Source: Acinetobacter marinus
GTDB lineage: Bacteria > Pseudomonadota > Gammaproteobacteria > Pseudomonadales > Moraxellaceae
DNA: 64,000 bases
Direction of reading: 5' to 3'
Assembly (NCBI RefSeq): GCF_900096915.1
Contig: NZ_FMYK01000002.1
Span: 248,001-312,000 of the forward strand
Part shown: positions 51,943 to 61,610 of the stretch, piece after piece
Numbering within the stretch: position 1 is the stretch's first letter
Layout of the letters: every line of letters begins with the position of its first letter
Translations under genes and position numbers: made by a program
Notes under the pieces: generated by a model
Databases searched by the model: none
Seen by the model: the letters and a program-made list of their open reading frames with translations, nothing else
What the model was told of the DNA's origin: nothing

Positions 51943-53655
51943 TTACATATTCGGGTAATTCGGACCGCCGCCACCCTCAGGGACTACCCAAGTGATGTTT
52001 TGTGATGGGTCTTTGATATCACAGGTTTTACAATGCACACAGTTAGCCGCGTTGATTTGGAAACGCTTCGAACCGTCATCATTTTCCATGATTTCATAGA
52101 CACCCGCAGGGCAGTAGCGCTGAGCAGGCTCATCCCATTTCGGTAAATTCACATCGACTGGAATATCAGGATTGGTGAGTTTCAAATGTGCAGGTTGATT
52201 TTCTTCATGCACCGTATTTGACACGAATACCGAAGACAAACGGTCAAATGTAATCTTGCCATCTGGTTTTGGATAGTTCGGTTTAAAGCTCACCGCATCG
52301 ACATTTTTTAGTACCGCATAATCTTGTTTCAGATCATGCAAAGTGAATGGCACTTGGAAAATGTTTTGATCGACAAAGTTAAATGCACCACCGATCCATA
52401 GACCAAATTTGTGCATTGCCGCACCAAAGTTACGAGCACGATGCAATTCTTCTTTGAGCCAGCTATTGTCAAATTTCTGCGTATAGGTCGAAACTTCTTT
52501 GGCAAAGTGATCTTCACCTTCAAGCACACGAGCAACCATGAGGTCGCCGCCTTTTTCAGCGCCTGCTTTGATTTCGTCAAATACTGCTTCAGCACAAAGC
52601 ATTCCTGACTTCATTGCCGTGTGAGAGCCTTTGATTTTTGAGAAGTTCAAGAAACCTGCATCATCACCGATCAAGCAACCACCTGGGAAGGTCAATTTCG
52701 GCAATGCGTTGAGACCACCTTTCACCACAGCACGTGCGCCATAAGAAATACGCTTACCGCCTTCCAAATACTGTTTGATCAGTGGATGTGTTTTCCAGCG
52801 TTGCATTTCCATGAATGGGTACATGTGTGGATTTTCATAAGATAAATCCACGATCAAGCCCAAAGTGACTTGGTTGTTCTCTGCATGGTATAGCCACCAA
52901 CCGCCTGATGAACCAGTTTCCGCCAATGGCCAACCTGAACCGTGCATCACCAAACCTGGTTTGTGTTTTGCAGGGTCGATTTCCCAAAGTTCTTTAATGC
53001 CGATACCGTAGTGCTGTGGATCAGCATCTTTGTCTAAGCCAAATTTTGCAATTAAACGCTTACCAAGATGTCCACGGCAACCTTCTGCAAAGAGGGTGTA
53101 TTTTGCATGAAGCTCATAACCTGGGGTGAAGTTGTGTGTTGGTTCGCCATCTTTACCGATGCCCATGTCGCCTGTTTGGATGCCTTTGACCGTACCATCT
53201 TCATGATACAAAATTTCCGAAGCAGCAAAACCTGGGAAGATAGAGACTTCAAGTTCTTCGGCTTTTTGACCCATCCAACGTACCACGTTGCCGAGTGAAA
53301 CCACATAGTTGCCATCGTTGTGCATGGATTTTGGTACCATCCAATGCGGCATTTTTTGTGATTTTTCATCAGAGAGTAAGAAGTAAGTTTCATCTTCTGT
53401 GACGTCGACAGTGACAGGTGCGCCTTGTTCTTTCCAATCTGGGAAAAGTTCGTTTAAGGCACGTGGCTCAAGCACTGCGCCAGAAAGAATATGGGCACCG
53501 ACTTCAGAGCCTTTTTCCACCACACATACTGATAAATCAGGTAGGTTATTTTCGATTGCAAGCTGACGAAGACGAATCGCCGCAGCTAGACCAGATGGTC
53601 CTGCACCGACGATTACAACGTCAAACTCCATTGATTCACGTTCGATGTGCTCCAT
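51943..53655 (-). CDS. etfD: electron transfer flavoprotein-ubiquinone oxidoreductase (ETF-QO)
   Basis: ETF-QO (570 residues) takes electrons from ETF, reduced by acyl-CoA dehydrogenases, to ubiquinone in the inner membrane. The FAD motif VVIVGAGPSGLAAA is at about residues 13-26, the ETF-QO middle segments are present (TGSSGGWWLYHAENNQVTLGL, YGARAVVKGGLNALP), and the 4Fe-4S cysteines lie in RYCPAGVYE and AANCVHCKTCDI near the C-terminus. GAGGAG precedes the ATG. It fits functionally with the AidB-type acyl-CoA dehydrogenase elsewhere in the window, but they are not linked. Confidence 0.94.
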   Translation of the reverse strand: MEHIERESMEFDVVIVGAGPSGLAAAIRLRQLAIENNLPDLSVCVVEKGSEVGAHILSGAVLEPRALNELFPDWKEQGAPVTVDVTEDETYFLLSDEKSQKMPHWMVPKSMHNDGNYVVSLGNVVRWMGQKAEELEVSIFPGFAASEILYHEDGTVKGIQTGDMGIGKDGEPTHNFTPGYELHAKYTLFAEGCRGHLGKRLIAKFGLDKDADPQHYGIGIKELWEIDPAKHKPGLVMHGSGWPLAETGSSGGWWLYHAENNQVTLGLIVDLSYENPHMYPFMEMQRWKTHPLIKQYLEGGKRISYGARAVVKGGLNALPKLTFPGGCLIGDDAGFLNFSKIKGSHTAMKSGMLCAEAVFDEIKAGAEKGGDLMVARVLEGEDHFAKEVSTYTQKFDNSWLKEELHRARNFGAAMHKFGLWIGGAFNFVDQNIFQVPFTLHDLKQDYAVLKNVDAVSFKPNYPKPDGKITFDRLSSVFVSNTVHEENQPAHLKLTNPDIPVDVNLPKWDEPAQRYCPAGVYEIMENDDGSKRFQINAANCVHCKTCDIKDPSQNITWVVPEGGGGPNYPNM

Positions 53656-53962
53656 GTAGGACTCCTCAAATCATTGACGGTGGCAACCGCATTGTCGAAT
53701 CGTTTTTTTCAACTCGGTGCTGCCATGAATATTGGGTATTTGTCTTGCTCCATCCCTGACTCAAGTGGATGAAAACCAACAAACTTGGATAAGCATAGAC
53801 ACAAAACTAACATCGTGTCACATAAGTATTGCGCTATTATAATTTCAAAGGGCAGTTTAGCCAATTGGCAAGCACAACTAATTTTCATGTCAATCGTGCA
53901 TAAGTGTTGGAAAAAAAGGATTTTTCAGGTGCTAATGACGCACGAGTCAGAGGATGTAAATT

Positions 53963-54520
53963 ATGGCAGTTCAGGCAAATTTTGAAAATATTGCCAGTTA
54001 TCTACAGCAGTTTTCGCATGATCGCAGTATTCCACCGCTGGAAAAGTGGAATCCAGACTACTGCGGTGAGATGGATTTGGTGATCAAAGCCAATGGTGAA
54101 TGGTGGCACGAGGGGCGCCCGATACGCCGTCAAAAGATGGTGGATTTATTCGCCAAGATTCTATGGAAAGAACAGGATGACTATTTCCTCAAAACACCTG
54201 TAGAAAAAATCAAAATTCAGGTCGAAGATGCACCATTATTGATTAGCGCAGTCGATCAAGTGGAAATCGACGGTAAGCAATATCTGCAAATGACCACACA
54301 AAATCAGGATGTGTTTGTGATTGATGCCGAGCATCCGATCTATATGCGAGCGTTCGATGGCGAAATGCGTCCATACGTCAAGGTGCGCTATGAACTGGAA
54401 GCCTTAGTACAGCGCAATGTGTTCTATCATTTGGTCAATTATGGTGAGTTGTATGATGAGCCAAATTGCACCTGTTTAAAACTGCACAGTGGCGATGCAC
54501 AATTTACTTTGTGTATGTAG
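53963..54520 (+). CDS. DUF1285 family protein
   Basis: A 185-residue protein of the DUF1285 family, known only from proteobacterial genomes. Features are PPLEKWNPDYCGEMDLVIKANGEWWHEGRPIRRQKMVDLFAKIL and a second domain with MRAFDGEMRPYVKVRYELEALVQRNVFYHL. Structures of the family show a two-domain fold but no activity is established. AGAGG lies ahead of the ATG. It is divergent from ETF-QO and upstream of murI. Confidence 0.88.
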   Translation: MAVQANFENIASYLQQFSHDRSIPPLEKWNPDYCGEMDLVIKANGEWWHEGRPIRRQKMVDLFAKILWKEQDDYFLKTPVEKIKIQVEDAPLLISAVDQVEIDGKQYLQMTTQNQDVFVIDAEHPIYMRAFDGEMRPYVKVRYELEALVQRNVFYHLVNYGELYDEPNCTCLKLHSGDAQFTLCM

Positions 54521-54674
54521 CGGATGACGATGCTTGTAAATGGGAAATTTTAGTGCTGTTGCGGGCTTTTGATAGTTTAGTTTTGGCAAGATGAGGTTGC
54601 AGGACAATAACAATTTCTGCTATGGCATCTGCATTGAATCGGCGTATGATGCCAAGAGTATATTATTTCATTTG

Positions 54675-55604
54675 ATGACCATGTCTGCTCAACTTCACAG
54701 TCAGCCAAATCAACCCATTGCATCGAATCAATCGCTTGCACCGCAGTCTATGGCTTTGCCGAATGGCGCAACACGGGCTTCGCCGATTGGGATTTTTGAC
54801 TCAGGCATTGGCGGACTCTCAGTGGCGATAGATGTGCATCACTATCTGCCCAATGAGCAAATTCTTTATTTTGCCGATACCGCCCATGTGCCTTATGGCG
54901 CACGTAGTGATGAAGAGATTCGCCGACTGACTGCTGAGGCGATTGATTGGCTGTATCAGCAAGGATGTAAAGCTGCGATCGTGGCGTGTAATACCGCATC
55001 GGCATTTAGCTTGGATTATTTACGGCAATATTACGGCGAGCAATTCCCGATTATCGGCTTGGTACCTGCGGTGAAACCTGCGGTGATTCAGTCGCAGACC
55101 AAAGTCGTGGCGGTACTTGCCACACCCGCAACCTTTCGAGGCAAATTGATTCAGGATGTGGTACAGCATTTTGCCTTGCCTGCGGGAGTCAAGGTCATGA
55201 CCACCACCTGTTTGGACTTGGTGCCTTTGGTTGAGCAAGGCAAAGCCTTGGATGCAGAATGCTTGCTGGCATTGCAACAATGTTTACAGCCTGTGATCGA
55301 TGCGGGCGCTGATCATTTGGTGCTCGGATGTACGCATTATCCATTTTTAAAGACGGCGATTGAACGGCTGTACGGTGATCAGCTGATTTTGGTGGATTCT
55401 GGACAGGCGGTGGCACGGCAATGTGGTCGAGTATTACAAAAATTTCAGCTTCAAAATGAACAGCTTGTCACGGATTTTGAAATGAAATGTGTGTTCAGTG
55501 GGAACAATCAGCAGTCCATGCAAAAGGTCGTTGAGAATTTAATTCAAAATAGATTGGTCGTTCGATTAACGGATCTTTCAGATTTTCATCTCTCCAGTGC
55601 ATAA
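54675..55604 (+). CDS. murI: glutamate racemase
   Basis: MurI makes D-glutamate for peptidoglycan. Catalytic cysteines lie in VACNTASA and LGCTHYPFL, and the N-terminal DSGIGGLSVA and PYGARSDEEI are typical. The frame extends upstream to 54591 and includes several in-frame Met codons; none has a clear ribosome-binding site, so the exact start is uncertain. I use ATG 54675 (about 309 residues), which leaves a non-conserved N-terminal stretch rich in Gln/Ser/Pro before RASPIGIFDSG. The stop codon overlaps a perfect hairpin. Confidence 0.9.
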   Translation: MTMSAQLHSQPNQPIASNQSLAPQSMALPNGATRASPIGIFDSGIGGLSVAIDVHHYLPNEQILYFADTAHVPYGARSDEEIRRLTAEAIDWLYQQGCKAAIVACNTASAFSLDYLRQYYGEQFPIIGLVPAVKPAVIQSQTKVVAVLATPATFRGKLIQDVVQHFALPAGVKVMTTTCLDLVPLVEQGKALDAECLLALQQCLQPVIDAGADHLVLGCTHYPFLKTAIERLYGDQLILVDSGQAVARQCGRVLQKFQLQNEQLVTDFEMKCVFSGNNQQSMQKVVENLIQNRLVVRLTDLSDFHLSSA

Positions 55605-55622
55605 TACGACAGCGTATTATGC
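55599..55622 (+). repeat. perfect hairpin overlapping the murI stop
   Basis: Arms GCATAATACG (55599-55608) and CGTATTATGC (55613-55622), four-base loop. The murI TAA is inside the left arm. There is no T tract, so it may stabilise the mRNA end or mark a processing site and need not be a terminator. Confidence 0.6.
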
Positions 55623-55824
55623 TGAAAACAAATTAAATACAGTGCTTTAACGGCTTATTGTGTAAAGTAACAAAAGATTTCATAAATCCTCATTTGGGGA
55701 TTGGTTTTAGGGGTAATGGTTTGCTAGGATTTTCGTGCACGAGGTACGAATTGATCGGTTGAACTATTGAGGGTGCAACAACTTAAGTCGGTACTGACAA
55801 CGATTTAGGTGATAAGGAAGATTC

Positions 55825-56802
55825 ATGTCTGATAAGCGTTATCATGTGTTTATTTCGACTGCCTTTCAAGGTGTGGAAGCAGAGCGATTAAAACTTGAGT
55901 ACACATTATTAAATCTCGGTGCTTTTCCGTGGCAGTTCAATGAGCCACGCAACTCACTGAATACGGCACAAGCACGTCGTCAGATGGATGAGTGTGATTA
56001 TGTGGTGTTTGTGCTCAGTGATTTCTATGGCGAATTGTCGGCGTCGGGCATCAGTTATCTGCATCTTGATTTCTCCTATGCGGTCAATAAGAAAAAAACC
56101 ATTCTCAGCTTTGTCAATCAGCAACCGAGCAGCGAAACCGATCCCGAAATGATCAAAAAGCGTAATGGATTGATTGACCTATTTAAATCACAAAGTGAAT
56201 ATTTTCAGCACTATAACGGCTTGCTTGATTTCGAGCGCAATCTGCGTAATGCATTTCAAAAAGCCAAATCAGAATTTCCATCACTCGGTTGGGTGCGTCC
56301 AAAGTCCAATGATGTGCTGCAAAGTGAAGTGGTGCGCCTTCGAGAAAAAGTCGCTGAGCTGGAACAGAGTCTGATTCGAGCTCGCCAAGAAGTGTCTTAC
56401 TCGCAAAATGAGCAGGCGGAACAACAAAGTTTTCTGCTCAGTTTTCGTACCCAAGCCTACCAAGATGGCAACCTGAAAGACGTGGCGTTACAAAAAGAGC
56501 TGACTTGGGTACAAGCACTGAAAATATTGGCACCGCATTTTCGCCAGCCGACCTTAGAGATGCATTTTATCAAAGTGGTGAATGCTTACTTAGATGAAAT
56601 TGCTCTCACGGAAGTCAATAAAATCATGCCTCGAGTGCATGCTGTGGCGAGAACGCAGGTCGATAGTCGTAGTCTGCAACAGCTCAAATTGCAAATGAAA
56701 TGGAATAATTGGATTATCCCGCAAGCTGAGATTGGGTCAGGCACACGTATCTATTGGCGTTTGACGCCTGAGGGTGAGAGAGCCTTGAATCGGCATCGTT
56801 AA
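55825..56802 (+). CDS. DUF4062 domain protein, TIR-like
   Basis: 325 residues. The first about 120 form a DUF4062 domain (YHVFISTAFQGVEAERLKL, LNLGAFPWQFNEPRNS, DECDYVVFVLSDFYG), a domain related to TIR/nucleotide-processing folds and often fused to NTPases in immune proteins. A coiled coil follows (about residues 165-200) and then a C-terminal region ending with a winged-helix-like IYWRLTPEGERAL. Here it stands alone without an NTPase or nuclease. AAGGA precedes the ATG. It lies between murI and hemH, so it could be a conserved housekeeping protein; a defence role is unproven. Confidence 0.72.
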   Translation: MSDKRYHVFISTAFQGVEAERLKLEYTLLNLGAFPWQFNEPRNSLNTAQARRQMDECDYVVFVLSDFYGELSASGISYLHLDFSYAVNKKKTILSFVNQQPSSETDPEMIKKRNGLIDLFKSQSEYFQHYNGLLDFERNLRNAFQKAKSEFPSLGWVRPKSNDVLQSEVVRLREKVAELEQSLIRARQEVSYSQNEQAEQQSFLLSFRTQAYQDGNLKDVALQKELTWVQALKILAPHFRQPTLEMHFIKVVNAYLDEIALTEVNKIMPRVHAVARTQVDSRSLQQLKLQMKWNNWIIPQAEIGSGTRIYWRLTPEGERALNRHR

Positions 56803-56975
56803 GTCAATGATTGACGAGCATCATATGTGGCGACTAGATGTGAAAACGAAATGTGAAGGCTAGATGTAACGATCATGCCAAGCAATCGCTTTAATTCAAA
56901 TTTACTTTGACTGCAATACTGAAATTTATCGTCAGTTGAATTAGTATTAAGCCAATTCCTTACATTTTAATACTT

Positions 56976-58001
56976 ATGAAATCGGCATCACCACGTATTG
57001 TGGTTATCTTAGCAAATCTTGGTACACCAGACGCCCCAACACCGCAGGCTGTACGTGCGTTTTTGCGACAATTCTTGTCCGATCAGCGTGTGATTGAAAT
57101 CCCCAAACTGCTGTGGCAAATCATCCTCAATCTGTTTGTTTTGCCATTTCGTCCCAAAACGGTGGCGAAAAACTATGCCAGCATTTGGCAGGATGATTCA
57201 CCGATGCGCAGTATCTTGCGTGAACAAGTGGCGTTGCTGGAGCAAGCGCTAAGCTCACAAAATCCTGATTTAAATCTGCAAGTTGTCCCAGCGATGACCT
57301 ATGGGCAGCCGAGTATTCACACCGTATTCGATCAGCTCAGTCAGGATCTGCCTGATCAAATTATTCTGTTGCCATTGTTTCCGCAATATTCTGCCACATC
57401 GAGTGCACCGCTTTATGATGCGCTGAGTCAGTGGGTGTTAAAACAGCGTAATTTGCCTGCGTTATCGATCATCCGAGATTATTATCAGCATCCTGACTAT
57501 ATTCAGGCGCTGGCGCAAAGTGTCCGTGATTTTCAGGCGGAGCAAGATTATACAGGGAATGGTCAAGCGGATAAATTACTGATGTCTTTTCATGGGATTC
57601 CACAGCCTTATGCAGATAAAGGCGATCCCTATGCCGATCGTTGTAGAGAAACTGCTCGTTTGGTTGCCGAGCAATTGGGATTATCCAATGAGCAATGGGC
57701 GATTAGTTTCCAATCTCGTTTTGGCAAGCAAGAATGGGTCAAGCCCTATACCAGTGAGCTGTTAAAAGAATGGGCAACACAAGGGGTAAAGTCGGTACAG
57801 GTGATGAGTCCTGCCTTTTCTGCTGATTGCTTAGAGACGCTTGAAGAGCTTGAAGTGGAAAATCGTGATATCTTTATTGCGCACGGTGGGCAAGATTATG
57901 CTTACATTCCTGCGCTCAATGCACGAGATGATCATGTTGCGCTATTTGCCAAGCTAGTACAGGCACAGCTCAATGCCAGCCGTGAACAATTCCGACATTA
58001 A
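56976..58001 (+). CDS. hemH: ferrochelatase
   Basis: HemH (341 residues) inserts Fe2+ into protoporphyrin IX, the last step of haem synthesis. The sequence shows ILANLGTPDAPTPQAVRAFLRQFLSDQRV, LLPLFPQYSATSSAP, the active-site histidine in LLMSFHGIPQPYADKGDPYADRC, and the glutamate of SPAFSADCLETLEEL. It is full length. No strong ribosome-binding site precedes the ATG. Confidence 0.96.
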   Translation: MKSASPRIVVILANLGTPDAPTPQAVRAFLRQFLSDQRVIEIPKLLWQIILNLFVLPFRPKTVAKNYASIWQDDSPMRSILREQVALLEQALSSQNPDLNLQVVPAMTYGQPSIHTVFDQLSQDLPDQIILLPLFPQYSATSSAPLYDALSQWVLKQRNLPALSIIRDYYQHPDYIQALAQSVRDFQAEQDYTGNGQADKLLMSFHGIPQPYADKGDPYADRCRETARLVAEQLGLSNEQWAISFQSRFGKQEWVKPYTSELLKEWATQGVKSVQVMSPAFSADCLETLEELEVENRDIFIAHGGQDYAYIPALNARDDHVALFAKLVQAQLNASREQFRH

Positions 58002-58056
58002 GTTTGCGCTTTTCACCCTGATTTAAAAAGATCGACTGATTGATTTGAGGTTCATT

Positions 58057-58701
58057 ATGTTACGTTGCCAAATTATTCCTGTGACTGCCTTTCAGCAAAA
58101 CTGTAGCATCGTGTGGGATGACGAATCGATGGAAGCGGTGTTGATCGATGCGGGCGGTGAAGCGGAAAAACTGCAACAAGCCGTTGAGGCGCTCGGTGTG
58201 ACCGTCAAAGCCTTGTGGAATACCCATGGGCATGTCGATCATGTTGGTGCAGTCGGGGCCTTGGCGAAAGTCTACGATGTGCCAGTAGTGGGACCACACC
58301 GTGAAGATCAGTTTTGGCTTGATGCTTTGCAAGATATCTGCCGTCAATACGGTTTTCCTGTTGCTGAACAGGTCATTGTCGATCAATGGCTTGAGGGCGG
58401 TGAAACCCTGACATTAGGGAGATATACCTTTGAAGTGCGATTCACCCCAGGTCACACCCCAGGTCATGTGGTGTTTTATTGCGCTGAAATGAATATTTTG
58501 TGGACAGGTGATGTACTGTTTAAGGGTTCGATCGGTCGTACAGATTTCCCTAAAGGCGACTTTGAGACTTTGATCAACTCGATCAAAACCCAGATTTATA
58601 CCCTACCTGATGACACGCAATTTATCTGTGGTCACGGTCCAACAAGCACCGTCGGACATGAAAAACAATTCAATCCCTTTGTGTCGAGTAAAGCGGGTTA
58701 G
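58057..58701 (+). CDS. MBL-fold hydrolase, YcbL-like (type II glyoxalase II family)
   Basis: 214 residues. The metal site is in NTHGHVDHVGAVG (HxHxDH), TPGHTPGHVVF, WTGDVLFKGSIGRTDFPKG and CGHGP. It matches the YcbL group of small metallohydrolases, whose activity on lactoylglutathione thioesters is reported. The start is ATG 58057, after GAGG; an in-frame TTG at 58045 is less suitable. It lies 55 bases after hemH and may be in its operon. Confidence 0.87.
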   Translation: MLRCQIIPVTAFQQNCSIVWDDESMEAVLIDAGGEAEKLQQAVEALGVTVKALWNTHGHVDHVGAVGALAKVYDVPVVGPHREDQFWLDALQDICRQYGFPVAEQVIVDQWLEGGETLTLGRYTFEVRFTPGHTPGHVVFYCAEMNILWTGDVLFKGSIGRTDFPKGDFETLINSIKTQIYTLPDDTQFICGHGPTSTVGHEKQFNPFVSSKAG

Positions 58702-58763
58702 ATTTTATCTTCTCAATTTACTTTCATATATCGAATCAAAGTGATCTTTTTGATTTTAGAAGA

Positions 58764-59258
58764 TTAAGATTTTGGTAGCTGTGAGGCGGTCTTTTGCATG
58801 TTTTGATAGAGCGCATTGGTTTGTGCGTTTAATCGCTCTAAAGTACTGCGCTGTGCACCACTGAGCTTGTCCAGCGTCGCCAGTTTAAAGACATTTTGGT
58901 ATTTGGTGGCGTGATTAGTGATGCCTTGGCGCAGTTTGATCGCCGTCTGATCGGCAAGCACCAAGCGTTTTAATGCCGCTTTGGATTGTTCAAGATTGCG
59001 ATTAAAGGTATAGACACGGGCATTGCGCTTCGCCTGATCTTTTTCGGCTTGTAGGCTAGGGATCACCTGTTGCATCTGCTGGATGTCTTGCTGATACTTT
59101 TTCCAAATTACTTTTAATTGTTGCATATCAATGAGTTCTTGCTTGGCGAGACTTTGCTTGGTCACTGCTTTTGCGGGTGTATTGGCATAGCTTGGCGCAC
59201 TGAATACGACCAAACTAGACAAAGTCAGACCAATTGAAAGCATCACGTTGCGCATCAT
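58764..59258 (-). CDS. hypothetical exported coiled-coil protein
   Basis: About 164 residues that I cannot name. It starts MMRNVMLSIGLTLSSLVVFSAPSYA, a clear Sec signal peptide, preceded by AAGGGGGA. The mature part is helical and charged, with Gln/Lys-rich coiled stretches (LIDMQQLKVIWKKYQQDIQQMQQVI) and lacks cysteine. The frame runs 77 codons further upstream, but the ribosome-binding site supports the ATG at 59258. It is probably periplasmic. Confidence 0.75.
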   Translation of the reverse strand: MMRNVMLSIGLTLSSLVVFSAPSYANTPAKAVTKQSLAKQELIDMQQLKVIWKKYQQDIQQMQQVIPSLQAEKDQAKRNARVYTFNRNLEQSKAALKRLVLADQTAIKLRQGITNHATKYQNVFKLATLDKLSGAQRSTLERLNAQTNALYQNMQKTASQLPKS

Positions 59259-59421
59259 TTTCCCCCTTGAGTATCTCAGCACAGTTGCCATTTTGATTAT
59301 TTTACTGTGGCACACTATATAAAAATGGGTACAAAATGACAATATTTGTCGTAATACCTTACACAATGCTACAGAGCGAATAGGTGGCATTCTCAAGTTG
59401 GGTTGTACTTCGTTATAGGCA

Positions 59422-59634
59422 CTAATCTTGATCGTGCTCAGGCGTGATACGTGATGGGCTATCTTCAGAGGCAACTTTGTAATCTTCATTTGCCCATGCA
59501 GAAAAGTCCACCATCTTGCAACGCTCAGAGCAAAACGGACGATACGGATTGTCTTGCCAATGGCTGGCTTCGCCGCAACGTGGGCAGGGAAAAGATTTTG
59601 GATTTTTAGCGGATGAAGTCATGTGGTCTGTCAT
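59422..59634 (-). CDS. yacG: DNA gyrase inhibitor YacG
   Basis: YacG (70 residues) binds the GyrB C-terminal domain and inhibits gyrase. It has the zinc motif FPCPRCG and PFCSERCKMVDFSAWANEDY, with the CxxC-x(~19)-CxxxC pattern of the family, and the acidic C-terminus. Confidence 0.93.
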   Translation of the reverse strand: MTDHMTSSAKNPKSFPCPRCGEASHWQDNPYRPFCSERCKMVDFSAWANEDYKVASEDSPSRITPEHDQD

Positions 59635-59755
59635 AATTTTACGAGTGAAATTGAGATAAGAAAAATAGATAACTTGCGTAGAAACACAGACAAATTGTAG
59701 CGTACTTGCTAGACTGATGCAGTCCTAAAACCGTATTCAAATGTATTTGTAGTCC

Positions 59756-60412
59756 ATGACTTATCCTGATATTCGCCCATTCCAATCACACTATTTAAAA
59801 GCCCCTCGCAACTTTCAGCCGATTGAAAAGCAGGTGATGGAAAACCATCCCGTTTGCCTCGAAATCGGCGCAGGCAAAGGCAAGCACGCCTGTTTATTTG
59901 CTTCGAATCATCCAAAGCTACAACTCATCGCCATCGAGCGCACCGCCGAAAAATTCCAAGCCATGCAAAAGTCACAGCGTGAAGCAGGCTTAGATAACTT
60001 GACAACCATCCATGCTGATGCAATCCCGTGGGTGGTGCATGCGTTATATCCTGCACAGTTGCAACAGATTTTCCTGCTTTATCCAAATCCTGAACCGCAT
60101 AACTCAACACAGCGTTGGTTGAATATGCCTTTTTTTGAATATTTACTGTCACGTTTGCAGGTGGGTGGCACGATCACGTTGGCGAGTAATATTGCAGAAT
60201 ATATTGCTGAAGCGGTTGAGCAATTAAATCAGGTGTGGAAATTGCCTTTTGAGCTACAAAAAACTCCCCAAGATTCCGCTCGGACGCATTTTGAAATTAA
60301 GTATTTACAGCGTGGCGAATTGTGTCAGCAAATTATTATCACTAAGCCACAAGGCTATCAAACGCGATTCGATGATATCCAACCACGCTTAGGACAAGCT
60401 CATGAAGCGTAA
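59756..60412 (+). CDS. TrmB-like tRNA (guanine-N7)-methyltransferase family protein
   Basis: A 218-residue SAM-dependent methyltransferase of the TrmB/Methyltransf_4 type: LEIGAGKGKHACLFASNHP and IAIERTAEKF at the SAM site and a mid-protein FLLYPNPEPHNSTQRWLNMPFF. The usual TrmB motif at that place is of the form FPDPWHKKRH, so several conserved catalytic/RNA residues are altered. It may be a paralogue with a different target. It overlaps the next gene by 11 bases, so the two are coupled. Confidence 0.78.
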   Translation: MTYPDIRPFQSHYLKAPRNFQPIEKQVMENHPVCLEIGAGKGKHACLFASNHPKLQLIAIERTAEKFQAMQKSQREAGLDNLTTIHADAIPWVVHALYPAQLQQIFLLYPNPEPHNSTQRWLNMPFFEYLLSRLQVGGTITLASNIAEYIAEAVEQLNQVWKLPFELQKTPQDSARTHFEIKYLQRGELCQQIIITKPQGYQTRFDDIQPRLGQAHEA

Positions 60413-61610
60413 AGTCGCCATCATCGGTGCAGGGCCTGCAGGACTGGCGTGTGCCGAAGTGTTGGCAGAACGTGGCAATTTTGACATCAGCATCTATGAG
60501 CAAAAGCCATCGGCGGCACGTAAATTCCTCATGGCAGGCAAGACAGGGCTCAACATTAGCCATAATGAGCCACTTGGCGATTTTATTGATCGTTATGATC
60601 ATGCCGAGTGGCTACGTCCAATGGTCGAGGCGTTCCATGCTGAGCATATTCAGGAATGGATGCAGGGCTTAGGCATTGAGTCCTATATTGGTAGCTCAGG
60701 GCGGATTTTTCCTAATGAAATGAAGGCAGCGCCACTGCTTCGAGCATGGTTAAAACGACTACAAAATCAAGGGGTAACTTTCCACTATCGCCATCAAATC
60801 AGTCATATTCAAGATGGTGAAATCACCGTGATTGATCTTCAAAATAGTGATCTGAAAAATGATCAGACTCGTACTGAACAGGTCGACGCTATCGTGTTGG
60901 CATGTGGTGCAGTGTCGTGGTCACAGCTGGGTAGTGATGGACGTTGGCAGTCGTGGTTAGATGCTTCACAAATTGAGCCATTCCAAGCCAGTAATGTCGG
61001 TGTTTGCGTGGCATGGTCAGATTTTATGCATGCGCATTTTGGGCAACCGTTAAAGCGCATTCGTGCATGGGCGGAAGGTGATACGCCACAGTTCGGTGAG
61101 ATGGTGATTAGCCATTATGGCTTAGAGGGCGGTTTGGTCTATCGCTGTAATCGTGCCTTGCGTGATCAGTTCCGCTTGCATGGCGATAGCTCAAAAACAG
61201 CAAAACTCTATCTCGACTTGCTTCCTGCATTGAGTCAATCTGAGCTTTTGGACAAGTTACAACACGGCAAAAAGCAGTCTTTAAATACGCTATGGCAACG
61301 CATTGGCTTGGATAAAACTAAAATTGCATTGATACGTGATGTGGTGGCGAAATCCGACTGGAATGATCATGCCAAAATGGCACAGCACATCAAGCAACTT
61401 GCGATCTATGTGCAATGCTTCCGTCCGATCGAGGAGGCGATAAGTTGTGCGGGTGGCATCAAACAAGAGGCTTTGGATGAAAACTTAAAGCTGAAAAATA
61501 GCCGTGCGATCTATGCTTGCGGTGAGATGCTCGACTGGGATGCGCCGACAGGTGGCTATCTGCTGACGGCGTGTATGGCAAGTGGGCGATGGGTGGGTGA
61601 GCATTTGTAG
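60402..61610 (+). CDS. HI0933/TIGR03862-type flavoprotein
   Basis: 402 residues of the HI0933-like NAD(P)/FAD-dependent oxidoreductase family (BaiN/YhiN relatives). It has the FAD motif VAIIGAGPAGLACAEVLAERG at residues 5-25, KTGLNISHNE typical of the family, and a C-terminal GGIKQEALDENLKLKNSRAIYACGEMLDWDAPTGGY. Substrate and pathway are unknown. AGGA lies six bases before the ATG, and it overlaps the TrmB-like gene. Confidence 0.88.
   Translation: MKRKVAIIGAGPAGLACAEVLAERGNFDISIYEQKPSAARKFLMAGKTGLNISHNEPLGDFIDRYDHAEWLRPMVEAFHAEHIQEWMQGLGIESYIGSSGRIFPNEMKAAPLLRAWLKRLQNQGVTFHYRHQISHIQDGEITVIDLQNSDLKNDQTRTEQVDAIVLACGAVSWSQLGSDGRWQSWLDASQIEPFQASNVGVCVAWSDFMHAHFGQPLKRIRAWAEGDTPQFGEMVISHYGLEGGLVYRCNRALRDQFRLHGDSSKTAKLYLDLLPALSQSELLDKLQHGKKQSLNTLWQRIGLDKTKIALIRDVVAKSDWNDHAKMAQHIKQLAIYVQCFRPIEEAISCAGGIKQEALDENLKLKNSRAIYACGEMLDWDAPTGGYLLTACMASGRWVGEHL

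Noticed and set aside
54591..54674. Longer murI N-terminus from 54591.
   Set aside because: No ribosome-binding site and no family conservation in the added 28 residues; the start nevertheless stays uncertain.
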